Shown here: piece by piece, positions 44,559 to 53,442 of the stretch
Layout of the letters: every line of letters starts with the position of its first letter
How positions within the stretch are numbered: position 1 is the stretch's first letter
Source of the DNA: Rhizobiales bacterium IMCC20636
GTDB lineage: Bacteria; Pseudomonadota; Alphaproteobacteria; Rhizobiales; GCA-2746425
Assembly (NCBI GenBank): GCA_016865015.1
Contig: CP018226.1
Span: 3,937,001 to 4,001,000 of the forward strand
Length of the DNA: 64,000 nucleotides
Direction of reading: 5' to 3'
The notes under the pieces: model-generated
What the model was told of the DNA's origin: nothing
The model's database searches: none
What the model saw: the letters and a program-made list of their open reading frames with translations, nothing else
Translations under genes and position numbers: made by a program

Positions 44559-45704
44559 ATGAGCAAGCTGACCTTTGGCGTCATCGGGACATCCAGGAAG
44601 GAAGATGAACGGCGCGTTCCAATTCATCCCGAACATCTGCCGCGGCTGACTGAAGAGTACCGCAAAAGCCTGGTGTTTGAAGAGGGCTATGGCGCACCGT
44701 TTGACGTTTCGGATGCAGAACTTGCCGCCCAAACCGGCGGTGTTGCGCCCCGCAGCGCGCTGCTGTCCGACCTTGGCAATGTGATCGTCGCCAAACCCAC
44801 CCTCGCCGACCTTCTGGAACTGCGCGAAGACGGCATTCTGTGGGGCTATCCCCATTGCGCCCAACAGCGCGAAATCACACAGGCTGCCATCGACCGCAAG
44901 CTGACCCTTGTTGCCTTTGAGGACATGTTTGTCTGGAGCCCATCGGGCCAGGTGGGGCGCCATACATTTTACAAGAACAACGAAATGGCCGGCTATTGCG
45001 CCATCTTGCATGCGCTGCGCCTGAAGGGCATTGACGGCCACTATGGCAATCAGCGCAAGACCATCATCTTCAGTTTCGGAGCGGTCAGCCGTGGCGCGAT
45101 TTACGCCCTCAAGGCGCATGGCTTCAGAGACATCACCATTTGCATTCAGCGCCCTGATCATGAAGTGCGCGAAGAGGTGCTGGATTGCGATTATGTCCGC
45201 ATCCGCGAAGGCGGCGAAGGCGAACCACGCATGCTGGTTGTTGAACATGACGGCAGCGAACGGCCGCTGACCGATCTGATTGCCGAATCCGACATCATCG
45301 TCAACGGCACCTATCAGGACACAGACCATCCGATGGACTTCGTGACCGAAGCCGAGAAATCCTGTTTGAAGCCGGGCAGTCTGATTGTGGATGTCAGCTG
45401 CGATGAGGGCATGGGTTTCTATTTCGCCAAGCCGACAACCTTCAAAGCACCGATGTTCAAGGTTGGCAGAACCGATTATTATGCCGTGGATCACACCCCG
45501 AATTATCTTTGGGAAAGCGCTTCACGGTCGATTTCTGCGGCGCTCATTGTGCATCTGCCAACGATGGTTGACGGACGCACCGCCTGGCAGAAAAACGAAA
45601 CCATTCGGCGGGCTGTCAATGTCGACAAAGGCGTAATCGTCAAGCCAACTGTTCTGTCGTTCCAACACCGCCAAGCGGAATATCCGCACGCGCCGATTGT
45701 GTGA
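44559..45704 (+). CDS. Alanine dehydrogenase / N5-(carboxyethyl)ornithine synthase-like enzyme
   Basis: A 381-residue protein of the alanine dehydrogenase/PNT/saccharopine dehydrogenase fold. The N-terminus (GVIGTSRKEDERRVPIHPEH) is the substrate-binding part, and an NAD(P)-binding domain lies in the middle (KTIIFSFGAVSRGAIYALKA). The C-terminal part has LIVDVSCDEGMGFYF and TPNYLWESASRS. Annotated relatives are N5-(carboxyethyl)ornithine synthases, which link pyruvate and ornithine. The exact reaction is uncertain; a different opine or amino-acid dehydrogenase is possible. It lies alone upstream of the insertion sequence. Confidence 0.75.
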   Translation: MSKLTFGVIGTSRKEDERRVPIHPEHLPRLTEEYRKSLVFEEGYGAPFDVSDAELAAQTGGVAPRSALLSDLGNVIVAKPTLADLLELREDGILWGYPHCAQQREITQAAIDRKLTLVAFEDMFVWSPSGQVGRHTFYKNNEMAGYCAILHALRLKGIDGHYGNQRKTIIFSFGAVSRGAIYALKAHGFRDITICIQRPDHEVREEVLDCDYVRIREGGEGEPRMLVVEHDGSERPLTDLIAESDIIVNGTYQDTDHPMDFVTEAEKSCLKPGSLIVDVSCDEGMGFYFAKPTTFKAPMFKVGRTDYYAVDHTPNYLWESASRSISAALIVHLPTMVDGRTAWQKNETIRRAVNVDKGVIVKPTVLSFQHRQAEYPHAPIV

Positions 45705-45757
45705 GGTTTGGTGTGAGGGCGTGAATCGGACGTAAGTGTAACTAGGCTCAGGACTCA

Positions 45758-46195
45758 TTAAATCCACCATATGACGATAGCTGCAATGCATATGCTTGAG
45801 AAGAATGTGTGTGCGCATCTGTCATATCGAGTTGCTACGCGGCGCCAGTCTTTGAGTCTGCCGAACATATTTTCCACCTTGTGGCGTTGTTTGTAGAGGG
45901 TTTTGCTATAACCGGCAGGAAGGTTGCGTCCCTTTCGCGGTGGAATACAGGGGGTTATTCCCTTGGCTTTCAGCGCAGCTCTAAACTCATCGCTGTCATA
46001 ACCTTTGTCGCCGATCAGGTGGGATGCTTTCTCAGGAAACGCGGGATAAAGCAGTTTGGCTCCGATGTGATCGCTTAACTGGCCCTCACTCAGGCCCATG
46101 ATGATCGGACGTCCCTTGCCATCACAGACGGCATGCAGTTTGGAGTTCAATCCACCTTTTGTGCGGCCAATACGGCGGGGAACATCCCCTTTTTT
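45758..46195 (-). CDS. IS427-type transposase, second frame (OrfB, DDE domain)
   Basis: The second frame of the transposase is reached by -1 slippage at 46189-46195. An internal ATG at 46150 begins NSKLHAVCDGKGRPIIMGLS. It contains the second catalytic region (ASHLIGDKGYDSDEF, with an Asp) and a final Glu in the KQRHKVENMFGRLKDWRR motif. With the first frame it gives a full DDE transposase. It looks intact. Confidence 0.85.
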   Translation of the reverse strand, partial: KKGDVPRRIGRTKGGLNSKLHAVCDGKGRPIIMGLSEGQLSDHIGAKLLYPAFPEKASHLIGDKGYDSDEFRAALKAKGITPCIPPRKGRNLPAGYSKTLYKQRHKVENMFGRLKDWRRVATRYDRCAHTFFSSICIAAIVIWWI

Positions 46196-46515
46196 AGCAG
46201 ACTGCAGGCGGTTCGGTGGGCTTTCAGGTGCGTGGCATCAATCATAAGCGTATCAGGACTGCCCGCGTCGCTGACTAACGCACTGAAGATGCTATCAAAG
46301 ACACCCAGGCGGCTCCATCGGATGAAGCGATTGTATAGCGTCTTATGCGGCCCGTAATCCGATGGTGCATCACGCCAGCGAAGCCCGTTCTTGATCACAA
46401 AGATAATCCCTGACACCACCCGACGATCATCCACACGCGGCACACCATGAGCCAAGGGGAAATACGGCTCGATCTTCGCCAGCTGATCCTGCGAAAGCCA
46501 AAACAAGTCACTCAT
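46147..46515 (-). CDS. IS427-type transposase, first frame (OrfA)
   Basis: A 122-residue frame starting MSDLFWLSQDQLAKIEPYFP. It has the IS5-family N-terminal domain of unknown function with NGLRWRDAPSDYGPHKTLYN and the first catalytic Asp in TLMIDATHLKAHRTA. It stops shortly after the slippery site A-AAA-AAG, where a -1 shift would extend it into OrfB. Confidence 0.88.
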   Translation of the reverse strand: MSDLFWLSQDQLAKIEPYFPLAHGVPRVDDRRVVSGIIFVIKNGLRWRDAPSDYGPHKTLYNRFIRWSRLGVFDSIFSALVSDAGSPDTLMIDATHLKAHRTACSLLKKGMFPAVLAAQKVD

Positions 46516-46589
46516 GACAAATCTCCTTTGTCATGATGAATCATAATTCAGCTAAAATGGGAATCCCTTCGATTAATAGGTCCTGACCC

Positions 46590-46994
46590 TAAGTTGTGTC
46601 ACTGAAAGCTGGCATCTGCAGCCTGTTGAGAACCCACCTTGTCTTCTGGACAAGGTGGGACAAGGCTAGAACTACTTAGGCGGTATCTGAAGTCAGGCGT
46701 AGTCATTTTGAGGCAATATAAAATGCCAAGCCAATCTAATTTTAGACCTCTGAGAAGAAGCATTGATCCTGAGGGTAAAAAATTAATAACCCAAGCGGAA
46801 CGAATGTATTGGATGTCAACATGACGCGGTATATTACTATATCGTCCAACCACCCAGTTTAGGGTAACCTTGAAAACGATCCAGCATTTGATTAATATAT
46901 TGAAGCAGGACTAATAATCTTAAAGCGGAAGTCTGTTTTCAGAATACAACAACGCACTTTGAAAAAATCATGTCAATTTTTTAAAATATCTTCA
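46590..46994. other. AT-rich spacer between the IS and the nuclease-like gene
   Basis: A stretch of 405 bp with no convincing gene. It contains a short direct repeat (GACAAGG twice near 46650) and a long AT-rich part after 46830. A small plus-strand frame at 46639-46824 has no ribosome site and is not accepted. Confidence 0.45.
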
Positions 46995-47960
46995 TTATGG
47001 CTCAGGAAGGTTTTCGAATTTAATACTGTTACCCTCTATCCTAATATTTACTATTGAAATATCGAGGTCAGCGAATGTTTGCTTGACTTTGATTGGCAAT
47101 CCCTCTGGGAAAACAGCAAATTTGCGATACTTTTCCTCTAAATATTTCTCATATACAAGCAACTGGCCTACTGCCTTCAGATAATCCCCTGACAAGCACC
47201 CCGCCTTCACTTCGAACAGGCAGGGTCTCTTTGTCTCGACCGTAAAAACGTCTGGACCTAAACGGCCAACTCTTTCATTTGATGCGCGGTGGCCCAACTC
47301 CTCAAGCTGTTCCCTCAACGCGTTCGCCAGTCGCGCGTGTTGTCTAACAACCGTCCGAACGTCTTGCGCGCGCAAATCGTAACTTCCAACAGTTTCTTCA
47401 ATAAAGTTAGCCGTCTTAATTATTTTTATTTCCTTGGCAGTTGCGCCATCAGAATCCATGCGCACCTGTCGACAAGCTTCCATAAATGAAGCAGTATTTG
47501 CGACGATTGTGGAATCATCCTTGCCCAATTCGCAGACAAGGAAGCAAACTTCGGTGTTTCCATTAGGCCAATGAACAACATTCTCCGGCAGACCATGGAT
47601 ATCTAGATAGTCCCTGAGATCAACATGCTCATCAGCAAGGCTTAATCGACCACGACGAAGCAGCAGTAAAGCCCCATTTTCATTAACTGCAACGACACCT
47701 TGATTGTTACCCTGCGGCTTTCCGCCACTTGGAGGGTTTATTTCAACAATTCCGGCTCCATTTTTTGCTGAAGGGGCGCGGTTAAGGAGGCTATAGGAGT
47801 ATCTCGAATCGGGCCGACCTGCCGAAAGTGCAACCCCAAATTCTTTCGACCACAATTGCCACTCATAAGTTTGTGCTTCGCCTATTTTTTCAAATGCTTG
47901 GCGCCAACGGTCCATTGCTGCTTCAATCTCGGCAGAATCGGTGAGTGCGGTTAGTTGCAT
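46995..47960 (-). CDS. PD-(D/E)XK nuclease-like protein, unknown system
   Basis: A 321-residue protein of unknown family. The C-terminal part shows a nuclease core: Asp237 in RLGPDVFTVE, Glu250 and Lys252 in LFEVKAG, and Gln266 followed by Tyr270-Glu271 in AVGQLLVYE. The order and spacing match the PD-(D/E)XK superfamily of restriction and repair nucleases. Residues 1-225 are a separate region with an unknown fold. Codon use and base content are more AT-rich than in flanking core genes, which suggests transfer. It stands alone beside an insertion sequence and may belong to a defence function. No methylase is adjacent. Confidence 0.65.
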   Translation of the reverse strand: MQLTALTDSAEIEAAMDRWRQAFEKIGEAQTYEWQLWSKEFGVALSAGRPDSRYSYSLLNRAPSAKNGAGIVEINPPSGGKPQGNNQGVVAVNENGALLLLRRGRLSLADEHVDLRDYLDIHGLPENVVHWPNGNTEVCFLVCELGKDDSTIVANTASFMEACRQVRMDSDGATAKEIKIIKTANFIEETVGSYDLRAQDVRTVVRQHARLANALREQLEELGHRASNERVGRLGPDVFTVETKRPCLFEVKAGCLSGDYLKAVGQLLVYEKYLEEKYRKFAVFPEGLPIKVKQTFADLDISIVNIRIEGNSIKFENLPEP

Positions 47961-48042
47961 AGGAATTTCCCCCCCAGTTTAAGATTAAAGGTAAACTGAC
48001 TGGCATTGATGCTGTTTGCAACCTAGCGGCTAAACTCGCCAA

Positions 48043-48198
48043 CTAAAACTCCACAGAGACTGGCACCCAATGATCTTCAATGGCACTTTTAGCGCCTCCG
48101 ATCAAAATCGGACCACGGTAGCGCACCAGCTTCCAGACAATTTCTGGACTGGGCAAATATCGCTGTTGAATTTGATGGTGTGAAGTTTGTAGACGCGC
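48043..48198 (-). other. Orphan coding-like stretch after the AraC gene
   Basis: On the minus strand the frame continues beyond the AraC stop codon for about 51 codons to a TAG at 48043. Its latter part looks protein-like: RYLPSPEIVWKLVRYRGPIL and then IGGAKSAIEDHWVPVSVEF. There is no start codon of its own. It is most likely the 3' remnant of a lost gene. The remaining AT-rich DNA from 47961 holds nothing visible. Confidence 0.4.
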
Positions 48199-48945
48199 TC
48201 ACCCAGCATGCGCCAACACCCCTGCCAGATTACTCGGCCGCACCCCGAACTCCTTCATGAAGGCGCGGGAAAACGCGTCTGGTGCGCTGTAGCCATAGCG
48301 ATGGGCGATGCGGTCCACCCGGTCGCCCTTTTCCAGATCCATGCGCGCCAGCAACATGCGCCAGTGGCGCAGATAGCTGGCCGGGGTCGTGCCGACCGTG
48401 CTGGCAAAGAGTTCCTTGAAACGGCTTTGCGACAGGCCTGCAACATCTGCCAGCGCAGCGTTGCTCCAGGGTTTTTCCGGATTGTCATGAATGGCAACAA
48501 TGGCAGGGCTGATGCGTGGATGGGCCAGACCAGCGAGCAGCCCCGCCGTTGCAGCACCGCGCTCCAATTGCATGCGCAACATCCGAACCACCAGAACCTC
48601 TCCCAGACGGCCCAGCACAGCCGGTGCCCCGCAGCGTGCATTTTGCTGTTCGGAAGCCAGCAGAGAGACCAGATTGGACAGATCGCCATCAGGCTCGGAA
48701 AGCTCGATGACTGTTTCTGGCAGTGCCGTCTGCAATGGATTGGTCAGATTGCCAAAATCCACATGAAGGGCAAACAAAAGCGTGCCGTCACAGCCTGAAA
48801 TACCAGGTTTACGCGGCTGGAACACAAGACTGTCCTGCCCGGTTTCTGCATTTCGAAAGGCCGCCAGATTTGCGTTCTGTAACGCTGTGGGCTGCACCAT
48901 CAGGCGAAAGCGGTTCAACAGGGATGTCAGGCGATCGATTTTCAT
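48199..48945 (-). CDS. AraC family transcriptional regulator
   Basis: A 248-residue protein. The N-terminal part is a cupin-type effector domain (residues about 5-135). Two helix-turn-helix motifs form the C-terminal 100 residues: NAALADVAGLSQSRFKELFA and VDRIAHRYGYSAPDAFSRAF. It is transcribed away from the peroxiredoxin-like gene with 90 bp between them and probably controls it. The effector is unknown. The reading frame runs on beyond its stop into a possible remnant. Confidence 0.92.
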   Translation of the reverse strand: MKIDRLTSLLNRFRLMVQPTALQNANLAAFRNAETGQDSLVFQPRKPGISGCDGTLLFALHVDFGNLTNPLQTALPETVIELSEPDGDLSNLVSLLASEQQNARCGAPAVLGRLGEVLVVRMLRMQLERGAATAGLLAGLAHPRISPAIVAIHDNPEKPWSNAALADVAGLSQSRFKELFASTVGTTPASYLRHWRMLLARMDLEKGDRVDRIAHRYGYSAPDAFSRAFMKEFGVRPSNLAGVLAHAG

Positions 48946-49035
48946 TATCGTCTTTAAAGTTGGTTATTTCGGATTTATCCAATCATAGAGACTGCTAAAT
49001 GTTTTGCAACACAGATTCAAACAGGAGACATATTC

Positions 49036-49572
49036 ATGCTGATGCCACGCCGTAAAACCCCGGAGCTGATGGTTCCAACCCTTGATCATGGCGACTTCAA
49101 TCTGGCCGAGGAGCAATCTGAACGCGGCACAGTGATCTGCTTTTACCGCGGCCTGCATTGCCCGATCTGCGCAAATTATCTGACAGAGCTGGACAAACGC
49201 GTTGGCGAATTTGCCGAGCGTGGGGTGACTGTCATTGCGCTGAGTGCAGACACTGAAGAGCGGACCCGGGCGATGGCCGACAAGATCGAGAACAAGAACA
49301 TTCGCTTCGGCCACAGTTTGAAACTGTCTGTCGCGCGAGACTGGGGGCTTTATATCTCGACCTCACGGGGCGCGACGTCAATTGGCATCGTGGAGCCAGA
49401 TCTGTTTTCAGAACCCGGCCTGTTCATGGTGTCCCCGGATCAAAGCCTTTATTATGGCTCGACGCAGACCATGCCATTTGTTCGACCACATTTTTCCGAG
49501 CTTGTCGGTGCGCTGGATTTTGCAATCAAGAACAACTACCCGGCACGCGGCGAATATGATGGTGAAGTCTGA
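49036..49572 (+). CDS. AhpC/TSA-like peroxiredoxin-family protein
   Basis: A 178-residue thioredoxin-fold protein. The active-site segment is TVICFYRGLHCPICANYLTE, with Cys42 and Cys45 in a CPxC pair, followed by GVTVIALSADTEERTRAMAD. The tail has FVRPHFSELVGALDFAIKNN. Such proteins reduce peroxides or act as thiol-disulfide exchangers, and the CxxC pattern suggests the atypical class. An AGGAG ribosome site lies before the start. A terminator follows. It is divergent from the AraC regulator. Confidence 0.85.
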   Translation: MLMPRRKTPELMVPTLDHGDFNLAEEQSERGTVICFYRGLHCPICANYLTELDKRVGEFAERGVTVIALSADTEERTRAMADKIENKNIRFGHSLKLSVARDWGLYISTSRGATSIGIVEPDLFSEPGLFMVSPDQSLYYGSTQTMPFVRPHFSELVGALDFAIKNNYPARGEYDGEV

Positions 49573-49594
49573 TCAATCAGACTTTCTGCCAGGA

Positions 49595-49619
49595 GGGAGC
49601 GTTGACCGCGCTCCCTTTT
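49595..49619 (+). terminator. Rho-independent terminator of the peroxiredoxin-like gene
   Basis: GGGAGCG and CGCTCCC form a 7-bp GC-rich stem with a 7-nt loop followed by TTTT, 22 bp after the stop. Confidence 0.8.
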
Positions 49620-49641
49620 CGTTTCAGTCAGAAACCGCGCG

Positions 49642-50517
49642 TCAAACCGCGTTGGCTTCCTTGCGGCTTTCGGCAGTGTCTGACACCCGCATCAGTGATG
49701 TTTTGCGGGTTATGGCGAGCCTGCGCAGGAAAGCCACGATAAATACACACGTCTGAATCAGCACGATGGTGGGTGCAGATGCGCTGTCGAGGAAGAAACT
49801 GGCATAGGTGCCCGATAGCATGGTGACGATGTTCACCAGAACTGCCACCCAGAGCATGGTGGAAAACTTGCGCACCAGCAGGAAGGCGATTGCACCGGGC
49901 GCAATCAGCAGACCGATGGCCAGTATCAGCCCAGCGGCGCTGAGGGTTGCGACAATCGTCAGGGATAAAGCCGCCAGCAAGCCGTAATGCAGCCAGCCAA
50001 CATGGAGACCGGACCCGCGCGCCTGGGTTGGATCGAACGCATGAAGCAGCAAATCTTTCCATTTCAGAAGGATGGCCATCGAGACAAACAGAGAAATCAA
50101 TCCCGAGGTCAGCAATTCGTGGGTTTCAACACCCAGCATATTGCCAAACAGAATGTGATCGAGATGGATATTGGTGTCGATGGAGACATACATCACGATG
50201 CCGACGGCGAACATGCCGGAAAACACCACACCCATGATGGTGTCCTGTTTGACCCTTGAATTATGTGACAGATAGCCGGTGGCGACAGAGCAAAACATGC
50301 CTGCAGCAAACGCACCAATGAGCAATGGAATACCCAGAATATAAGCCAGCACGATGCCTGGCAGCACAGCGTGGCTGACAGCGTCGCCCATCAAAGCCCA
50401 GCCCTTGAGCACAAGGAAACAGGAGAGCAAGGCAGTCGGGATCGCCACGATGATGCAGATGAAGAATGCGTTCTGCATGAACGGGAACTGGAACGGAAGC
50501 AGCAGCGTGTCCATCAC
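49642..50517 (-). CDS. sitD: Manganese ABC transporter permease SitD
   Basis: A 291-residue membrane protein of the ABC-3 family, with about eight or nine helices. It carries GWALMGDAVSHAVLPGIVLA near residue 38 and GLILAIGLLIAPGAIAFLLV near 200, both family hallmarks. It forms the second permease half of the SitABCD importer. It overlaps sitC by 4 bp, so the two are made in equal amounts. It is the last gene of the operon, and the stop is near the peroxiredoxin terminator, convergent. Confidence 0.9.
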   Translation of the reverse strand: MMDTLLLPFQFPFMQNAFFICIIVAIPTALLSCFLVLKGWALMGDAVSHAVLPGIVLAYILGIPLLIGAFAAGMFCSVATGYLSHNSRVKQDTIMGVVFSGMFAVGIVMYVSIDTNIHLDHILFGNMLGVETHELLTSGLISLFVSMAILLKWKDLLLHAFDPTQARGSGLHVGWLHYGLLAALSLTIVATLSAAGLILAIGLLIAPGAIAFLLVRKFSTMLWVAVLVNIVTMLSGTYASFFLDSASAPTIVLIQTCVFIVAFLRRLAITRKTSLMRVSDTAESRKEANAV

Positions 50518-51413
50518 ATCGGCTCCCCTATAATTGCGGTTTCCGAATGTTCCTGCTGAAACCGGTCCAGCGCAGCCTGGGATTTTCGGCGTGAGGCAAG
50601 AATTCCGTGTTTGGGGGCAAACACAAAGGCAATCAGGAATACCAGCGTTTGCAGTGTAACGATGATGCCGCCTGTCGCCCCGTCCAGAAAGTAGCTGGCA
50701 TAGGCACCGACAAAACTGGTGACGCTGCCAATGACAACCGAAGTTGCGATCAGGCGGGGGAAGCGATCACACAGCAGATAGGCCGTTGCGCCCGGCGTGA
50801 CGACCATGGCAATCACCAGCAATGCGCCAACGGTCTGCATCGCGGCAACGACAGACGCCGCCAACAGCGCAAAGAACACCGCCTTCAGCAGGCCCGGCCG
50901 CAGGCCAATGGAGCGGGCATGATTTTCATCAAAGAAGGTGACCATCAGATCTTTCCACTTGGCCAGCAACACCACCAGAGAGACCACAGAGATGATCACG
51001 AGTTGGAGTGTGTCTTCCGGCGTTATGGCCAGAATATTGCCCATGGTGATGGTTTGAATGCTGACGGATACCGGACTGATGGAGACGATGAACAGGCCGA
51101 GACCGAAGAACGATGTGAAGATCAGGCCGATGATGACATCAATCTTGAGGCCTGACCTGTCTGACAGAAACAGCATGGCACCAGCCGCCAAACCACCGGC
51201 GACAAAGGCACCCAGTGCAAAGGGCAGGCCCAGCATGTAAGCCACCGCCACGCCCGGCACCACGGAGTGGGACAGCGCATCGCCAATCAGAGACCAGCCC
51301 TTGAGCATCAGAAACGCTGACAGAAATGCGCAGACCCCGCCAACAAGCGCCGAGACCCACATGGCGTTGGTCATGTAATTATATGCAAACGGCTCGAGCA
51401 GAAGGCTGGTCAT
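50514..51413 (-). CDS. sitC: Manganese ABC transporter permease SitC
   Basis: A 299-residue membrane protein, a close relative of SitD. It carries [20 protein letters not shown] near residue 39 and [20 protein letters not shown] near 200. It is the first permease of the Mn(II)/Fe(II) importer and overlaps both neighbouring genes by 4 bp. Two different permeases in tandem is the normal layout for Sit systems, while zinc importers usually have one. Confidence 0.9.
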   Translation of the reverse strand: MTSLLLEPFAYNYMTNAMWVSALVGGVCAFLSAFLMLKGWSLIGDALSHSVVPGVAVAYMLGLPFALGAFVAGGLAAGAMLFLSDRSGLKIDVIIGLIFTSFFGLGLFIVSISPVSVSIQTITMGNILAITPEDTLQLVIISVVSLVVLLAKWKDLMVTFFDENHARSIGLRPGLLKAVFFALLAASVVAAMQTVGALLVIAMVVTPGATAYLLCDRFPRLIATSVVIGSVTSFVGAYASYFLDGATGGIIVTLQTLVFLIAFVFAPKHGILASRRKSQAALDRFQQEHSETAIIGEPM

Positions 51414-52315
51414 ACTTCTGTGTCCTGTTCGCCACGCACTGTGATGTCGCCATATTGGACGAAGGGACGCTCATCATCGGTCATGATGGATACTTGCCTT
51501 GCATCCGCATCATCATGCAGTGCATCGCCACCGATGGTGATGTGGCGCAGCACGCCGCCGAAGGCACGCTCCAGATTGTCACGGGTGAAAACAGTTTCGG
51601 TCGGGCCATGGGCAAGCACGGTTCCCTTGACAAGAATGGTCCGGTCACAGAATTCGGGAACCGATCCCAGATTGTGTGTCGAGACCAGCATCACCCGGCC
51701 TTCGTCACGCAGTTCGCGCAGGAGTGCCACAATCTGGTCTTCTGTTTTGACATCAACCCCGGTAAATGGCTCGTCCAACAGGATGATCTGGCCTTCCTGT
51801 GCCAATGCCCGCGCCAGAAAGACACGTTTGCGCTGCCCGCCAGACAATTCGCCGATCTGGCGCTTGCGGAATTCGTTCATGCTAACGCGTTCAAGCGCTT
51901 CGGTGACGGCTTCACGATCTTTTGCAGATGCGCGGCGCAACCAGCCCATATGGCCATAACGGCCCATCATGACGACGTCTTCCACCAGGACAGGAAAAGC
52001 CCAGTCGACCTCTTCAGATTGGGGGACATAAGCGACCAGATTGCTTTGCAGCGCTTCCGAGATTGTTTTGCCGAGCAGACGGATTTCTCCATGTGCTGCC
52101 GGAACAAACCCCATGATGGCTTTGAACAGTGTTGATTTTCCAGACCCATTGACGCCAACCAGCGCGGTGACAGTGCCGCGTGGTATTTCAAAGCTGGCAT
52201 TGTAAAGTGCTGTGTGACCGTTGCGATATGTGACCGTCACTTCTTTCGCACTGATCCCGCATGCATCAGCGTTGTTTTCGGAACCAGCTATGGTGTGTGT
52301 TACCTTGTCGAGCAT
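51410..52315 (-). CDS. sitB: Manganese ABC transporter ATP-binding protein SitB
   Basis: A 301-residue ABC ATPase. Walker A is [10 protein letters not shown] near residue 55, the signature is [16 protein letters not shown] near 155, Walker B is [12 protein letters not shown], and the switch His is in VSTHNLG. The tail extends to about residue 300 with an acidic His/Asp stretch ([10 protein letters not shown]). It powers import through SitC and SitD. The gap from sitA is 78 bp. Confidence 0.92.
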   Translation of the reverse strand: MLDKVTHTIAGSENNADACGISAKEVTVTYRNGHTALYNASFEIPRGTVTALVGVNGSGKSTLFKAIMGFVPAAHGEIRLLGKTISEALQSNLVAYVPQSEEVDWAFPVLVEDVVMMGRYGHMGWLRRASAKDREAVTEALERVSMNEFRKRQIGELSGGQRKRVFLARALAQEGQIILLDEPFTGVDVKTEDQIVALLRELRDEGRVMLVSTHNLGSVPEFCDRTILVKGTVLAHGPTETVFTRDNLERAFGGVLRHITIGGDALHDDADARQVSIMTDDERPFVQYGDITVRGEQDTEV

Positions 52316-52393
52316 TTGTGCATTACATTTCCGCTGTTGTATTTTGTGTTGATCCCACGCATCCCGGCTTTGTCACAGCCTGGAACATGGCAT

Positions 52394-53290
52394 TCATTTC
52401 GTGCCTGCCAAACCATTGGCAACTGTCTGCGATGTCACTCTCAGAAGATCGAGATAGGTGGGAACTGGGCCATCAGCTTGTGACAGGGAGTCCACATAAA
52501 GCACACCGCCATAGGCGGCACCTGTTTCCCGGGCAACCTGTTTTGCAGGCGCAGAGTTTACCGTGGATTCACAGAAGACGACCGGAATGTTGTTGTTCCG
52601 CACGCCATCAATCACGGCACGCACCTGCTGCGGCGTGCCAACCTGATCGGCATTCATTGGCCACAGATACAATTCCTTCATGCCAAAATCCCGCGCCAGA
52701 TAGCTGAACGCGCCCTCACAGGTGACCAGCCAGCGCTCGGCTTCCGGAATTTTTGCGACCTGCTCTTTCAAAGGCTCGATGGTGGCACGCAACTGATCTT
52801 TGTAGGCCGCCGCATTCTTGACGTAGACCGCAGCATTGTCCGGATCCTGCTCTGAGAAGGCTGCGACAATATTGTCGATGTAGATCAGCGCATTCTCGAG
52901 CCCCATCCACGCATGCGGATTGGGTTTGCCCTGGTAAGACCCGGCAGCAATCGGAATCGGGTTCACACCATCGGTCAGTGTTGCAGACGGCACGTCTTTG
53001 AGATTGGAGAGAAACTGCTCGAACCACAGCTCCAGATTCATGCCGTTCCACAGGATGAGGTCGGCATCTGATGCACGCACAATGTCCTGTGGGGTCGGCT
53101 CATAGCCGTGAATTTCTGCGCCTGGCTTTGTAACCGAAACAATTTCCGCCGCCTCACCTGCAACATTGGCTGCCATATCTGCCAGGACTGTGAAGGTTGT
53201 CACAACCTTCATCTTGTCCCCGGCCATCGCACCGGACACGTTGATTGCAAACGCAGCCACTGCCGTGATGGCCAAATTGACTAAACGCAT
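52394..53290 (-). CDS. sitA: Manganese-binding periplasmic protein SitA
   Basis: A 298-residue protein from the ATG at 53290 (TTGGAG 6 nt upstream). A Sec signal peptide (AITAVAAFAINVSGAMAG) precedes the cluster A-1 fold. Metal ligands are expected at His in GAEIHGYEPTPQDIV, a His in NPHAWMGLENA, a Glu in VTCEGAFSYL and an Asp near the end (LYVDSLSQADGPVPTY). There is no His-rich zinc loop, so Mn(II) is the most likely metal. It is the first gene of sitABCD, read away from the Mur-like regulator. Confidence 0.92.
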   Translation of the reverse strand: MRLVNLAITAVAAFAINVSGAMAGDKMKVVTTFTVLADMAANVAGEAAEIVSVTKPGAEIHGYEPTPQDIVRASDADLILWNGMNLELWFEQFLSNLKDVPSATLTDGVNPIPIAAGSYQGKPNPHAWMGLENALIYIDNIVAAFSEQDPDNAAVYVKNAAAYKDQLRATIEPLKEQVAKIPEAERWLVTCEGAFSYLARDFGMKELYLWPMNADQVGTPQQVRAVIDGVRNNNIPVVFCESTVNSAPAKQVARETGAAYGGVLYVDSLSQADGPVPTYLDLLRVTSQTVANGLAGTK

Positions 53291-53343
53291 TTCCACTCCA
53301 ATTTGATTCACACTATTCTTCACTCATCTCTGAGCGCGCTATC

Positions 53344-53401
53344 TGCAAATGATTATGACAATAATTCGCAACTAGTCAATGCTCTTGCGAATTATTTGCA
53401 A
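53344..53401. promoter_or_regulatory. Two Mur-box-like palindromes between sitA and the Fur/Mur gene
   Basis: Box 1 begins TGCAAATGATTATGA and continues to TAATTCGCAA (53344-53371). Box 2 is TTGCGAATTATTTGCAA (53385-53401), a near-perfect palindrome. Both match the TGCAAAT-type recognition sequence of alphaproteobacterial Mur. They lie 42-111 bp from the two divergent start codons, where they could repress sitA and the regulator itself under high manganese. Confidence 0.7.
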
Positions 53402-53442
53402 TAAGAATTGAAAAGCCGGGTCTGGCGTGCTAGTTCGATGCC

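Larger units (their letters stand above)
45745..46589 (-). mobile_element. IS5/IS427-type insertion sequence, complete
   Basis: An 845-bp element with imperfect terminal inverted repeats of about 17 bp: GGCTCAGGACTCATTAA at the left end and GGGTCAGGACCTATTAA, read inward, at the right. The flanking TA on each side (45743-45744 and 46590-46591) fits the short target duplication of the IS427 group. The transposase is split into two overlapping frames, as usual for this group. Confidence 0.85.

Noticed and set aside
44295-44562. A frame spanning the gap before the alanine-dehydrogenase-like gene
   Set aside because: It begins inside the response regulator gene in another frame and has no start signal; it is likely non-coding leader DNA.
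46639-46824. A 61-codon frame next to the insertion sequence
   Set aside because: No ribosome site, no family resemblance and odd composition.
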